Shown here: piece by piece, positions 42,703 through 55,372 of the stretch
How positions within the stretch are numbered: position 1 is the stretch's first letter
Layout of the letters: each line of letters starts with the position of its first letter
NCBI GenBank assembly: GCA_964016875.1
Contig: OZ024724.1
Location: 10,898,501 to 10,962,500, forward strand
Source of the DNA: Fallopia convolvulus
Lineage: Eukaryota > Streptophyta > Magnoliopsida > Caryophyllales > Polygonaceae
DNA: 64,000 nt
Direction: 5' to 3'
The notes under the pieces: model-generated
The model's database searches: none
Told to the model about the DNA's origin: nothing
The model's input: only the letters and a program-made list of their open reading frames with translations
Program-made: the position numbers and the translations under genes

Positions 42703-45178
42703 TCAAGTACAATTTGTGGTCATTTTTGGATTAAGGGAACAAGAAGGGAGAGATCGTGGGTTCTGAGGGAACAGGGCGTCACAAAGGCGCGTAAGGACTT
42801 GTGTAAGCTTTTCTTGTCCTCTGGCCAACACTGCTTGGTCCCTAGCAATCTGGTCGAGGGTGTTTGCGATGAGGAGCAACACTGGAGAGTTCCCCTCTTG
42901 TGGACCAGACTCTAGTGGAGCCGTCTCCTCTACAGGCTCCGAGTGCCTCATTTTCTGGGCAACTGTAATGTCCAGTTCCCTTCCAAGCTCGATTTCATCT
43001 TTAGAGGCGTCGTAGAGACCCTCTTTTTATAGGAGCTTCTTTATCAGCCCGGAGTAGGGAAGGGAGAGGAACTTGGAGGCCATGCACTTCTCCATGTGCC
43101 CAAGGATTATTCGGGGAAGATTTATGGGATTCTTGAGGAGGAAGTGGTAGAGGATAATGGCATCTGGAATGTTGACGACCAAGCGCTTCTCCTGGCGAGG
43201 GATCACCACGTTGATGATGAACTGGTGAGCAAGCTTGGCGACCAAGGAGAGATGGTGCGTCGAGGGGACTTTGGAGGGAACCCGACCCTCAAAGATAGTG
43301 TTGTACACTTCAACGCTATTAAAGTCCCCCCAGAGTTTGATGGGCAACTCATTGAGCCCTTGTCCGGGGGCCTAGAGTTGGCGGATTGTCGACGTTGTGA
43401 AGATGAACTCGTCGCCTTCATGGGAGAGAGTGCCCTGAGTGCAGTCGTTGGTGATATTGAAGTTGTTGTAAAACTGACGCACTTGTGAGGGATCGACGCT
43501 CACAGTTTCTTGGCAGAGTCTCTCCCAGCCCTGGGCCTTGATCAGGTCCCACAGTTCCTCCAGACCATTTTCAATCAGCACTTCTTCTGAAACAATGAGG
43601 TGAGGAAGAAGCTTCCGGCGCTCATCGACATGATGCTTGGTGGTCCCCTTCCCCTTCCTTGAAGTGCTTTTGGATGTGTTCCCCCTAGAGACCGTGCGAG
43701 GTCCTTTCTGCGGAGGGGGTGCAGCCGCTTCAATCATAAGCACACGGTCCCGTGGTGGTAGGGAACTCGTGGACACCACCATTTGGTGTCCAGGTGTAGG
43801 GATCCGTGTTGGCTCCTTTGTAGTTGGAGCTTCTTCTTCTTCTTCGACCTCATCGTGGGAGGTCCCTTCTTCCTCAGAGGAGCTCGAACTTGAGCCCTCC
43901 GCGTCATCTCCAGGATGACTTGTTGTTGCCTCAGCACCTCCAGCTGAAGCGAGGTCCCTTCTCTCTGTGGGCTCTTCAGGAGCCACTTTTTTGGGGGACT
44001 TTGTCCCTTGGGAGACTGTGTGCTCAGAGGGACCCCTGTTGAGTTCTTCCTCGATGGCCTTGAGCAGGGCTTCCTCCTCCAGAGTTCCCATGATGATTGG
44101 AGGAGGATCCTTGGTCATTTTGCCGATGACCACAGAGAGAGGAAGATCGTCGTCGTCTGAGTTGAGAGCGATGGTACTTTTGGATGGTGAGGGAGAGGGG
44201 CGTTTGGTGGTGGTGGGAGACGTGATGGAAGAGGGGAGAGGAGAAGAGGGAAGAGGGAAGAGGGGTGGTTAGTTGAGTGGAAGGGGGAGGAAGGGATCTG
44301 GTGACTTGGGGAGTAGGGATAGCCGAAGTGGAAATGGGAGTGGTGGAGATGTGTTTTGGTGAGGAGGGAGGAGGAGTTGGAGATCCCGTAGTTAGAGGGA
44401 CGGGAGGAACGGAAGGAGGTTGGGGAGGTGGAGTTCCCATCGTGGTGGGAACTGGAGAAGGCGGTGGAGGAGGAGTCGATTGTTTTGTGAGAGTGCCCTT
44501 GGAGGTGGGAACTGAGGGAGGTGGTGCAGGGGGGGTTGGTCGTTTTGTGGGAGGAGATTTGGGAGGTCCCTCGATTTGAAGTGGAGGGATGGAGGAGGAC
44601 GAGGGGAGTAGACTCTGGGGTTCGGAGGTCCCATCGTCGGAAGGGAAAGGGTAGGGAGGTTTGGGAGCACAAGAACTCTCCTTGGAGCAGTTCAGGTAGT
44701 CCTCAAACTTGAAGAAAGCCTTCTTTCTGGGCTCCGAGAATTCAGAGGCCTCACAGTGTTTACGCTTTTTGGATTTGGAGGGGTCGTGGGAGTGTTTGGA
44801 TTTTTTGGATTTTGAGGGATCTTTTGATGAGTGACGGCGTTTGGATGAGTGGCGTTGTTTGGATTTGTGGGGTTTTTCATTGATTGAGGGGCGAGCGTCT
44901 CCGAAGTTGTCAACGATGACAACTCCGGAGGAGGTGTTGGTATTTGAAGGAGGGAGAGGAAGAGATTCGGAGGAAGAGGTCCAGGAGACGGTTTCGTCGG
45001 CCTGAGGAGGAGGAGGAGGCAAGAAGGGGCTTACTTGATTGTATAGCCCTTGGATGAGGACATCCTTCATGGTTGGGTCTTGTTCTTGCTCGATCTCTTT
45101 TAGTTGAGAGATGAAAAGGATGCGAGGATTGGCAAGTACCCACGCTTTGATTTGGGCGAATGTGTGTTGAGGGGCCAT
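42703..45178 (-). pseudogene. S2 ORF3
   Basis: The start ATG is at 45176-45178 (MAPQHTFAQIKAWV). The layout is as in S1: Lys/Ser/His-rich block, Pro-rich repeats, acidic region, and a domain with QFYNNF and LAHQFIIN, then GHMEKCMAS and LPYSGLIKKLL. An 8-bp tandem insertion (AAGAGGGA type, near 44250-44265) shifts the frame, and CAA to TAA after IKKLL at about 43027 truncates the end. Unlike S1 it keeps the ~35 nt after AIILY, so the two copies are broken in different ways. Confidence 0.8.
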
Positions 45179-45926
45179 TTTTGTAAGAAATTGGGAGGCT
45201 TTGGAGGTTTCTTGAAAAGAGAGTGAAAGGGATTTGGGGAAGACGAATGACAGAGATGTAAGATGGAATAAAGGGCCTAAAAATGGCAAAGAGGGGTTTT
45301 AAAGGAGAGAGGAGGTGAAGGGTATAAAGGGAAGTGGAATAACCTCGATAACCGTTGCCCAATGAAGGTGGGGCGCCGTTTCAACTTCTCAAGCGCGCTT
45401 CTGGACACGCGTCACAATCTCTTGGGAAGTCCTTTTCAAATTTTGAATACTTGGCCTTTAACGCTTCAGAGCTTCTGACACAAAAGTCCGCTTCCCAAGT
45501 GACGGTTTTTCTTTGAAAATTAGTCAGCGTTCCCTTTGTAGATGCATCAGTTCCCATGATCTTTTCAAGGTCAGGGAGAGTGAAGTGGTTAAGGGAACTT
45601 CACACTCATCTTTTTGTGGGGCTAGGGAACTCAAAGGGAACCAGACAATTTGCAACTCGATAAAGGAAATGTTTTGGCTCATGAGAAGCATTTGTCTGGT
45701 CCCTAGCTTAGGGTGGGTCATATGATCAACCGTCATGGTGGCTTGTAATGAGGGATAAAGGGAACTCTGGTTGATCATTTTGGGCCAAAAGAAATAGAGT
45801 TCCTTTGTACACATTTTTCTCTAGAATAGTAATCATGGCATAGTGAAAGCAATAAATCCAAGTTCCCTATCATGCAATCTTAGATAAACTAGTCAGGCAT
45901 TGAGAGAAAGATAAACAAGGACTTGT
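45179..45926 (-). promoter_or_regulatory. S2 pol-ORF3 gap with promoter-like elements
   Basis: This is the same arrangement as S1: ATTGG (minus strand) near 45361, TTTAAAA at 45296-45303, and a pyrimidine-rich leader to the ORF3 ATG. Confidence 0.45.
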
Positions 45927-48900
45927 TTAGTTTAGAGTTATCATCCCTAGAAGCATTCGAAAACGCTGGTAGGGACGTCTGTCTAAAGCTTTGGTAAGAA
46001 TATCCGCAATTTGCTCTTCAGTTCTACAGTGTTCCATCGAGATGTTCCCATTTTCAACATTGTCACGTAGAAAGTGATGCCTTATATCAATATGCTTAGT
46101 TTTAGAATGATGCACAGGATTTTTGGAAATGTTTATGGCACTAGTATTATCACAGAGTATGGGAACTGGGCCAAAAGACATACCGTAATCTTGGAGTTGT
46201 GACTTAAGCCATAGAACCTGGGAACAGCATGATGCGGCAGCCACATATTCAGCTTCAGCTGTGGAGAGTGCCACTGAGTTTTGCTTTTTAGATCCCCACG
46301 AGACTAAGCATGACCCTAGGAACTGGGCCATTCCTGAAGTGCTTTTTCTGTCAACCAAGTGCCCTGCAAAGTCAGCATCTGTGTATGCAATGAGCTCAAG
46401 GGAACTGCTCCTTGGATACCAAAGGCACAAGTTATCGTTCCCTTTGAGATACCTGAAAATTCTCTTCACCTCTTTCAGGTGTGATTCCTTAGGGTTAGCT
46501 TGAAAACGAGCACAAAGACATACGGAGAACATGATATCAGGTCTACTAGCTGTTAAGTAGAGAAGGGACCCGATCATACCTCGATAGTTCCTTTGGTCCA
46601 CACTGATACCTGTTTCATCTGCATTGAGCCTTGAATTTGGTGAGATGGGAGTGTCAATGGGCTTTGAATGTTCCATCCCATACTTCACAAGCATTTCCTT
46701 GATGTATTTTTGTTGATGAATCTTTGTTCCCTCCTTTGTTTGGGATATTTGAAGTCCCAAGAAGAACGTGAGTTCCCCAATGAGACTCATCTCAAACTCA
46801 CTGCTCATGAGGTCCTTAAACTTCTCTACAAGAGTTTCGTTACTTGCTCCAAACACAATGTCATCAACATATACTTGCACAATCAAAATGTCTTTAGATT
46901 CTTTCTTTAAAAACAAAGTCTTGTCTATGGAACCACGAATGTATCCATGGGACAAGAGGAATTGAGCGAACCTGTCATACCAAGCTCGGGGAGCTTGTTT
47001 GAGTCCGTAAAGGGCCCTTTCCAGGAAATAGACATGGTTGGACATTTTCTCATCTTCGAATCCTGGAGTTTGGGCCATATACACTTCTTCCTTGAGATGT
47101 CAATTTAGGAAGGCTGTTTTCACATCCATTTGATAAAGTTTGAATCCCTTGTGAGTGGCATAGGCGATGAGGAGTCTGATTGCCTCGATCCTGGCAACTG
47201 GTGCGAAGGTCTCATCGTAGTCAATCCCTTCCTCTTGCCAGTATCCTTGTGCTACTAGCCTAGCCTTGTCCCTTGCTACAGCTCCAGTATCATCGAGCTT
47301 GTTCCTAAAAACTCATCGAGTTCCTATGATGTTCTTGTTTTTGGGCCTAGGAACTAGCTTCCAAACTTTGTTTCTCTCGAATTGGTGGAGTTCCTCTTGC
47401 ATGGCTTGAATCCAATTTGGGTCCTTTAATGCTTCTTTGATATTTTTGGGTTCCACCATTGAAATAAACGCATTAAAAGCACAAAAATTATTGAGAGAGG
47501 AACGAGTTTGCACACCTTTATCAAGAGGGGAGATGATGTTCTCCAGGGGGTGGTCCTTCCTTTGTTGAAAGGTTCTTGTATGAGTGAGTTCCTTTGCATG
47601 TGTATCATCCTCAGTCGGTGTTTCTTTGTCATGGGAACTCTCATCTCCAGCTTCTTCATTTGATGTTTCTTCAGAGATTTCTGGCAGGTTTCCTCTTTGT
47701 TCCCCTTGAATACTTGATTCTGGCAGGGTATTGTCTTGGGGGACAGCAGAGTTGTTCCTTGAAGAGGGGACCTCGAGAGAGTTGGAGGTGTCTTGTGGTT
47801 CTTCTGAGGAAGGAGCTTCGAGGGAGGTTTGATCAGTGAGGGTTGGACCTTCGTCGTTGTTCCCTGGTTGCGGGAAATTGCTTGCACTTGGATAGTCTTC
47901 ATCCATTTTTCTTGGCTCATCCTCGTCATCATCCTCGTCTTCATGTCTGACTAGCTTGAACAGAGCTCCCTTCCCTTGGGTCTCGGTTCCCATCTTTACA
48001 GACTTTTCATTGAAGACGACATGAATGCTTTCCTCTATCTTCTTGGTTCTTTTATTGTAGACCCTATAAGCTTTGCTTTGTGATGAGTATCCCAGGAAGA
48101 TCCCTTCGTCGCTTCTGGGGTCGAATTTTCCAAGATTGTCTTTGCCGTTGTTGTGAACAAAGCATGTGCAACCAAATGTTCTTAAGTGTGAGATATTTGG
48201 TTTTCTCCCTTTGATGAGCTCATAGGAAGTCTTGTTGATCAGGGGCCTTGTCATGGCTCGATTTAGGATGTATGTAGCTGTGGAGATTGCTTCAGTCCAG
48301 AAGTACTCAGGAACTCCACTTTCGATCATCATGGTTCTAGCCATGTCCTCCAGAGTTCTGTTCTTTCTCTCGACCACTCCATTTTGCTGAGGAGTACGAG
48401 GAGCTGAAAAGTTGTGAGAGATCCCATTTTGCTCACAGAAGTTTAGGAACTCCGAGTTTTGAAACTCAGTTCTGTGATCAGATCTGATTGCTTTCAGTTT
48501 CAGCCCCAAGCTTACTTCTGTTCTTTTGATGAAGGGCTCAAATTCTTCAAACGCTTGTGATTTTGCCTTCAAGAAAATAACCCAGGTGAATCTTGAAAAA
48601 TCATCAATTAAAACATACATGTACCTTTTTCCACCGTAGCTAGCTGTTCTCATGGGACCACATAGATCCATGTGAATTAACTCCAGGGACCTGGTTGTGC
48701 TTACCACCTTCTTGGGTTTGAAGGAGGTCCTGGTCTGTTTCCCTCGAACACATACTTCACACATTTTGACTCCTTCGATATTGATCCGTGGAAGACCAAT
48801 GACCAGATCCTGTAGATAAAGCTTCAGGATTTGATTTACACCAGCATGTCCCAGTCTTCGGTGCCAGAGTTCCGTGTCATCTTGGGAACTCGCTAGGCAC

Positions 48901-49286
48901 AGCTTCATTGGTGGTTCAAAGTTGGTGTCCACCACATACACATTGTTGTATCTTCTTCCTCTCAGAATTACTTTGTTGGTCTTCTTGTTGATGACGAGAC
49001 ATTCATCTGAGTCGAAAGTGACGATGTTGTTCCCTTGATCACACATCTGGGAGACACTCAGCAGATTGTATCCCAGATCCTTTACCAGATTTACGTTGCT
49101 AACTTTAATAGATCTATTGAGCAACACTTCTCCTTTTCCAATAACTTCTCCCTTGTTCTTGTTGCCAAATGAGACGTGGCCTCCTTCGGCATGAGTGTGG
49201 AGTGAGATGAGGATATCCTTGTTCCCTGTCATATGGTTCGAGCATCCACTATCTATGAACCATGTACTGTTCCCTCTCACTGCCAC
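45927..49286 (-). pseudogene. S2 pol: protease, integrase, reverse transcriptase, RNase H
   Basis: Domains are as in S1: DSGCSNHMTG, H-H-C-C zinc domain, integrase HMDLCGP, RSDHRTEF and VVERKN (the residue after H in the second motif is R, G in S1, while the D is kept), RT YVDDIVFGASNE, and RNase H DADFAGH and TAEAEY. There are two nonsense changes: Trp to TGA after IIGTR (near 47312) and Gly to TGA after TAFLN (near 47102). Otherwise the frame is continuous over 1120 codons. The pol frame begins at GTG 49284-49286, directly at the acceptor-like site. Confidence 0.9.
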
Positions 49287-50175
49287 CTACAAGGAAAAGT
49301 TAGTGTTTGGAGACCCAGGCAAGATGACTCTTGCCAGGTCCCTTGCAAGGGAAAACATTTTCATTCAAGATATAGTCAGAAATGTTGATGTCTTTGGAAT
49401 TTTGAGAGTTGGAGTTCCTTTGGTGATGAGCATGACGTTTTTGTCTGTTTGGGAACTCATGGTTTCTAGGGGTTTGGGTTCTCTTCTTGGGACATGCATC
49501 CTTGTAGTGCCCATGAGCACCACAGTGCCAACATGTCTTGTAGTATTCTCCCAGGTAGTATTTTGGGTGCGGTCTCTGGATACGGTTCCTATCCATTGTT
49601 TCTTTGTTGTACACTCGAGACCCATTTCCCTTAGCAATTTTGACATAGATTCTATGTCCAGAGTTCCCAGTATAGTAATCTTTCTCACCATTGTTTCCAC
49701 TCTCTAGGACCCTGATTTTCTCCTCGAGATGAGCATTTTTCTATTTCTCGCACTAGAGTTCTAAGACCCTACACTCATGGATCTCATGTTCACTCAGGGG
49801 TGACTTTCCGTTCTTGGAGCACTCACCTTTGTATCCTATGCCATGTGTGGCTGGGACAAACTTAATTTGGGAACTAGAGGCTTCAAGATGTTCGGGAGTC
49901 TTACTCAGGTTTTGCAGGAGGGTGTTCTCATCTTTATCTAGAGTTTTGATTTCTCTTTCTAGATCTACGATGTGAGACACATGGGACTTGAGTTTTTCTA
50001 GAAGGGATATGCAGTTGGGACAGGGCTCAAGACCAACTAATTGAGAATTTATGTGTTCCTATTTTTCCAACTTGTTTTGCAGTTTTATGTTATCTTTAAC
50101 AAGACTTGAAAGAATTTTCATCAACTCAGATTTTTCATAATTACTCAAGGAATCAAGAACAGTTTCAGTGGTTAC
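49287..50175 (-). other. S2 putative alternative intron between gag and pol (889 nt)
   Basis: Donor GAG|GTAACC at 50176/50175 and acceptor TTTTCCTTGTAG|G at 49287/49286, the same length as in S1. The retained frame would add the coiled coil and second knuckle (CWHCGAHGHYKDACP) but has TAG codons near 50057, 49755 and 49740. Confidence 0.75.
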
Positions 50176-51240
50176 CTCACTGGGTTGTTCCCCAGTGGTT
50201 TCTCCTATGGCCATGCCACACATGTCTGGGAGTGCCCATGATTCAGGATCTTCGTCTTCATCATCGCTCCAGGTAGCGATGTAGGCCTTCTTTCCTTGCT
50301 TTCTGCCATCAGTTCCTTGTGGACATTCCTTCGCAAAATGTCCTTTCCTGTTGCATTTGTAGCAAGTCACTTCTGAGAGATCCTTCTCTGTGGGCTTTCT
50401 TTGGGAACTCTGTCCCTTTCCCCAGTTCCCACTGTTCCGTTGAGACTTTCCTTTGTAGAAATTTCGAAGAGCCCTTGTCACAAGAACTGGCTCTTCATCC
50501 TCTTCTTCTTCGGAGTCTTCATGTTGTTCTTGGGTTGATTTGAGCATCTTTTCGATCTTGAGTGCGATCCCTCGATGAGCTCGAGTTTGTTCCTTATCAT
50601 CGATCTTCCTCTTCTCATGTCCCACTAGCTTTCCAAATACTTGATGGAGCATAAGCGTTCGATTTTCTGGGTTTTCCTTGAACATCGTTCTCTCGTTTGC
50701 CCATTCTCCAGTCAATCCATTGAAGAGCTGTTGGACCTTCATTTTGTGGGTGATTTCTTCTTTTGTGATCCCCAATCCTTCCATCTTAGTGCAAAGTCCT
50801 TCAAATCGGGATTGGTAGCTGTCGACTGACTCTCCCATTTCCATTTGGAAGTTGTAGAACTCCCTTTTTGCATTCATTTGAAGATCTTCTCTGAGATCTG
50901 AGTTCCCAACGTGCATTTGTTGGATGGCTTCCCACACTTCCTTGGCTGTGTCAAGGTTTGCAACTCTGTCACAATCTTGTACGCACATGGACCTTTTTAG
51001 ATACTGTTTTGCTTTGTAATTTGCCTCCATGCACTTGTACTCGTTCGGACCCCACTTTGAGAGGTCGTTGACAATAGCTGGATCGATTTCGAAGTTCCCC
51101 CTTTCGATGACACACCAGGCTTGGTAGTCTTGGTCGGGCATCCAATCTTTCATGTCGCGTTGCCAGCTTTCAAATCTTCCTGTGATAAGCCTTGGCGGCT
51201 TGCTGGTATTGTTCCCCACCTGAGTAAGTTCCTGAGCCAT
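50176..51240 (-). CDS. S2 gag, common exon (intact)
   Basis: The frame is intact from ATG 51238-51240 (MAQELTQVGNN) to the donor-like site, 355 codons. FESWQRDMKDW, CMEANYKAKQYLKRSM, MGESVDSYQSRFEGLC, KMKVQQLFNGL, an acidic SEEEEDEE linker and a CCHC knuckle, CYKCNRKGHFAKECP (about residues 290-304), are present. It forms the particle and packages RNA. This copy shows the original N-terminal frame lost in S1. Spliced, it would continue into pol; unspliced, it stops at a TAG near 50057 in this copy. Confidence 0.88.
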
Positions 51241-51278
51241 TTTGACACCTGCGATGCTAACACAAATCTAGAGCGCAA

Positions 51279-51290
51279 GCTCTAATACCA
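51279..51290 (-). promoter_or_regulatory. S2 primer binding site (one change)
   Basis: The minus strand reads TGGTATTAGAGC, one change from the initiator tRNA-Met complement. Confidence 0.85.
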
Positions 51291-51292
51291 AT

Positions 51293-52351
51293 TGTTGGAT
51301 CGTAATCGGTTAGCAGTGAGCTTGGGAACTGGCAATTAAGCTGTTCCCAAGGCAGCGGAAGTAAATAATCGCAAGTAGTAAAAACAGTAAAAGGCACAGT
51401 TCCTTTATAGAGGAACCCCACTACAACCAACTAGTTGTATGGGTAAACCTCTACCTCCGCTTGGAGGATTTTGAATGACTTACTTATATTGATTGCTTTG
51501 TTCCTTAGTTACACAGCCGGATTTACACTTCTCTGTTCCTACAAGTTCTTCCTAACTCTAGCAACACTAGTAAATCCTCTCAACTGAGTTCCTAAGCTCA
51601 CAACAGCAAAACACAAGTAACTCAAACCTTACGCTGACTTCTCAGTTCCCTTGCTCCAGGGAACTTCAGCTTCACCGTCGTCGAGATCACACACTCGTCG
51701 GCGGGGACTTCTCTTCCTTTTCTTTCTTTTCTCTGATGTGGGTGTATGTAAGTTCTGGGAGAAGTACTCAGACCGAGTACTATTCATTTGGCTTTATAGT
51801 CCATTTGTCTTGGGCAGTCGCATCTTTCGTTTCTGTCCTAAATGCCCTTTGCTTGATGCCCAAGTTGTACTTTCTTCACATGTGACTTTGGTTTGAATTA
51901 GGTCAACTTCTTGGATCAATCGGACCGTTGGATGAAGCGTGACAGTCTGATCCTCAGACTGTTCCCTCGGGCTGTCTGAGGCAGAATCCCGCGATCTGCG
52001 CTGAACGGTCGTTGTCCTCACATGTGAGTTCCCATGTCATGGGAACTGACTTCTTCAGAGTTCCCTTGATGGAAACTCTTCATCGTTGTAAGCTTGTGTT
52101 CTCTTGATTGTTTCTGGGAGTTCCCACTTCATGGAAACATTCCTCTTCAGAGTTCCCTTGATGGGAAACTCTTCATTGTGGCCTGCAGTGGCTTTTGGTC
52201 ATTCGTAGGAGTTCTTGGTTGTACCTGTGTTCCTTAGAAATACTTGAACAAACTACATTAGTTCCCTATGGTGTTTGTCATTATCAAAACTTAAGAGAAT
52301 TGAATCGTTGATCCGTTGTTTAGAACCAGAGGTCCCAACAACGTCCCAACA
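51293..52351 (-). repeat. S2 5' LTR (1059 bp)
   Basis: It pairs with 41292-42350. CTATAAAGG (minus strand) at about 51412-51420. An inverted pair GTTCCC-N7-GGGAAC lies at about 52028-52046. Confidence 0.95.
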
Positions 52352-52356
52352 ATTAT
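52352..52356. repeat. S2 target site duplication, right copy (ATTAT)
   Basis: Matches 41287-41291. Confidence 0.9.
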
Positions 52357-52528
52357 CAACTCCGAGAATATCGCCTTGTTATTAATATCCTCCAACGGCT
52401 AGTTTGATCAATTACCACTTCTGCTGAATCGTCAACGCGTTAGGAATTTAAGGCGACCGTGATTTTCACCCATGTAGTTAATGCATTCCAATAACTCTTT
52501 AATGCTCCTTGATTTCCTCCATGCAATT
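52357..52528. other. Host sequence between S2 and A3
   Basis: This is 172 bp without a gene, continuous with 41291 on the left and 58836 on the right once S2 and A3 are removed. It may be the middle of the U3 of a D LTR. Confidence 0.45.
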
Positions 52529-53735
52529 TGATACACTCTAGTTTAGTATGGTTAACTCTTGTATTTTAGGTATGATTTGAGTGTGTTTAGGTTAGTTTTT
52601 TAGCATAATTGTAATATGAAGACCTAAGACACGATTTGAAGAAATTCAAGAGTTTTAAAGACAAGTGTTGATTTGGTGTTGTTTTGACGCCATTTTCTTG
52701 TAATGCATCATTCGGGAGATATGGTGATCGGATGAAGCTGAATTTGGTATCATTGGAAAGCTAACTCGAAGAGCTACAATTCATGTTTGTATGGCAAGTT
52801 CAAATTTCAAATCTAAGTGGGTCAAAACCACCTCCGAAATTGACATTAAAAATCTGTCAAAAGTAAACCGCGCCCACGGGTGGCTTTTTCCGCGCCGACT
52901 TTGCTTTATTTTATCTTATGTTTTATTATACCTTTAGTATTTAGGTTATTTCGGATGTTTTCTAGTTTTTTAAACCTAGTTCCGTATTCAGTTTGAGAGG
53001 ATATTTTTGGAGACTACTTTTTAGTTTAACCTAGTTTTTATTTCTGTTATTATGGAGAACTAATCTTTCTTGGAGTTTGTTTGATCAAGGAATCCTTTTT
53101 ATTGAATTCGTGAGATTCTCGTAACTTTTCTATCCTTTGGTTAATATCAAAACTCTTGTTTTTAATTCTATGATCTATGTTTGATTATGAGCTTGATCAA
53201 CTTGTTTGATTGACTTAGATCTACTGTTTGGATTAGGTTTGATTGTTTTCTGTGCAATCTTATTTATCCTTGAAACAACCCTTTTCTAGGACCGTGGACT
53301 GGAATTGAGAAAGAGTATTTGATGGTTATTTTATGCATGAGACTCGTTGTTTGATTGCATGATTTGATTTCCTTTTATCCTTAATACTTTGCATGATTTG
53401 AATTAAGCGTTCTTCTTCATATCATAATTTCGCTTGGAGTGTGGAGAAGCGGAATCTTAAGGATTGGAATTAACCTAGGAATTATAGAAAAGTGGATGAA
53501 TCAATGATCGAATGATTAAAAGGTGGAATTGATTGAATGAACTCTGCTTTCCTTTAATTGATTTAAACCCTAATATTGTTTGCTTGCTTAAACCCCAAAA
53601 ATCCCGTTTTTGTTCTTTGATGATTGATTAGAATACCGATTCTCTTGGTTTCGATCCCTTACTTGCATGCTATACTAGTTTGTAGTTTAGGGTAATTTAT
53701 TTTTGATCTTGACAACAACGAATTTAGCCGAGTCA
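52529..53735 (+). repeat. A3 5' LTR (1207 bp)
   Basis: It pairs with 57671-58830. It holds one degenerate CCGCGCCCACGGG motif at 52868-52880 where the 3' LTR has two copies. Confidence 0.9.
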
Positions 53736-53740
53736 AATTT

Positions 53741-53758
53741 AGGCGTCGTTTCCGGGGA
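53741..53758 (+). promoter_or_regulatory. A3 primer binding site, decayed tRNA-Asp type
   Basis: It matches the A1 primer site at 15 of 18 positions and starts 6 nt after the LTR. Confidence 0.75.
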
Positions 53759-53794
53759 ATCAGTTTTTAATTTTTTGATAAATCAGCGTTTCTG

Positions 53795-53854
53795 ACGACC
53801 CGCGCTCGCGGCTCGACGCCCGCGCCCGCGGTTTGACACCCGCGCTCGCAGTTT
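53795..53854 (+). repeat. Three 20-bp tandem units with GC-rich palindrome in the A3 leader
   Basis: CCCGCGCTCGCGG, CCCGCGCCCGCGG and CCCGCGCTCGCA cores are spaced exactly 20 bp (53799, 53819, 53839). Confidence 0.85.
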
Positions 53855-53959
53855 GGTTCGTCTAGAATCCCCAAATCGGTAAGAACCTATCTTATTGTTC
53901 TTACCTGTCCTATTGATAATTCGCCTATTGTTCCGTTTGATCCTGAAATTAACAGGACT

Positions 53960-55372
53960 TTGAGAGAGCTAAGACGCCAAGTTCAAGCTCAAGTGCTAGG
54001 CATTAAGTTTGATCCAGTTTCATCTTCTTCTTCCTTATCCGATTCAGAGGTTGAAGAACAGCTCATAATAATGGCAGATCGTACTATTAGGCAACTGACT
54101 GCACCTAATCTAGAGCAACAACAACTTGGTCTTCAATTTCCCGCCCTAGGAGAAGGATTGAAGTTTGAGCTAAAGTCTGGTCTTCTCCATTATCTACCCA
54201 AGTTCTATGGATTGAGTGGGGAGGATCCGAATAAACATCTTACAGAGTTCCATTATGTCTGTCTGGGCATGAAGCCGGCTGATGTGATTGAAGTTCAGCT
54301 GATGTTAAGAGCTTTCCAATTTTCTTTAGCTGACGTAGCTAAGGAATGGCTTATGTACTTAGCACCTAAGACAAGTTACTACTTGGGCTCAGATGAAGGG
54401 TGCTTTTTTGGAGAAATATTTCCCTGCTGCCAAACAAACGTCTATTGAGAAGCAGTTGAGCAGCTTGGAGCAGGGTGATTATGAGAATCTATATGAATAT
54501 TATGAGTGTTACAAGAGGCTCATAGCCATCTGTCCCTATCATGGCTATTCTGATAAAGATCTGATTTGCTATATCATTGAAGGGCTCTGTGATGCTGATA
54601 AACGCTTAATGAATGCGTCCTGTGGAGGTTCTTATGAGAATCTCACTCCTAGGCAAGCGTTTGAAAAGTTGGAGACTCTAGCTGAGCAATGCAGAAATCA
54701 GAGAAAGAGGTCCAACAGTAGGTCGGTTAATTCTGTGAATGATTCTCTAAATGATGAAGTAAGGGAGTTAAAGGCTATGATGAAGCAACTGTTGGTGGGC
54801 AATTGAGCTTTAAGTTCAAGGGCTTGTAGAATTTGTGGTGAAACAAGCCATCCTTCTGATGCATGCCCTATCATGCAAAAGCCAACAGCTGATGTCAACG
54901 CTATAGGGAACTATGATCAACCAAGGCCCCGGAATGACCCTTATTCAAATACATACAATCTGGGGTGGGCAAACAATCCTAACTTTAGGTGGAATCAACA
55001 ACCTCAACAACCTTTTCCACAACATGGAGGTCAGCCCAACTATGTTCCTAGGCCTAATTATGTGCCAAGGCCCCAAGTTCCTCCTAAAAATCCCGCTATT
55101 ATTGCTCAACTTATGAAGGAGAATCAAGAGACCAAGGTTGCCGTGAAAAGCCATGAAAATCAATTATGTCAGATTGCAACCATTCTTAATTGTCTAGAAG
55201 CCCAAGACTCAGGGAAACTGCCATCTCAGACTATTAATCCGAGAGAGAATGTGAGTGCAATCACATTGAGGAGTGGGAAGGAGATGAATATTGAAGTCCC
55301 AACCAGCGGAAACCAATTGAGCTCGCAAAAGGACAACCCCGATCGCGGTATAGAAAAAGAAGTTGAAACTTA
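53960..55372 (+). pseudogene. A3 gag
   Basis: The first clear ATG is at 54071 (MADRTIRQL); the frame is open upstream from about 53960. The gag core has GLKFELKSGLLHYLPKFYG and EDPNKHLTEFHYVC. A frameshift near 54395-54440 leads to FLEKYFPAAKQTSIEKQ, YYECYKRLIAICPYHGY and AFEKLETLAEQCRNQ. A TGA is at 54804. A CCHC-type knuckle, CRICGETSHPSDACP, lies near 54828-54872. A Pro/Asn-rich linker and the ITLRSGKE motif (55259) follow. It would form a particle; with no pol of its own it would need a partner element. Confidence 0.85.

Larger units (their letters stand above)
41292..52351 (-). mobile_element. S2: young, complete SIRE-like Ty1/copia element
   Basis: It has two 1059-bp LTRs with about eight differences by eye, a 5-bp target duplication ATTAT, primer site, gag, 889-nt intron-like segment, pol, gap, ORF3 and polypurine tract. 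It is very similar to S1 along its whole length. It is inactive as read: pol has two stops, ORF3 a frameshift and a stop, and the gag extension two stops. Confidence 0.95.

Noticed and set aside
10959..52351. S1 and S2 as a segmental duplication
   Set aside because: The flanks differ and S2 has its own perfect target duplication, so the similarity comes from separate insertions of one family.
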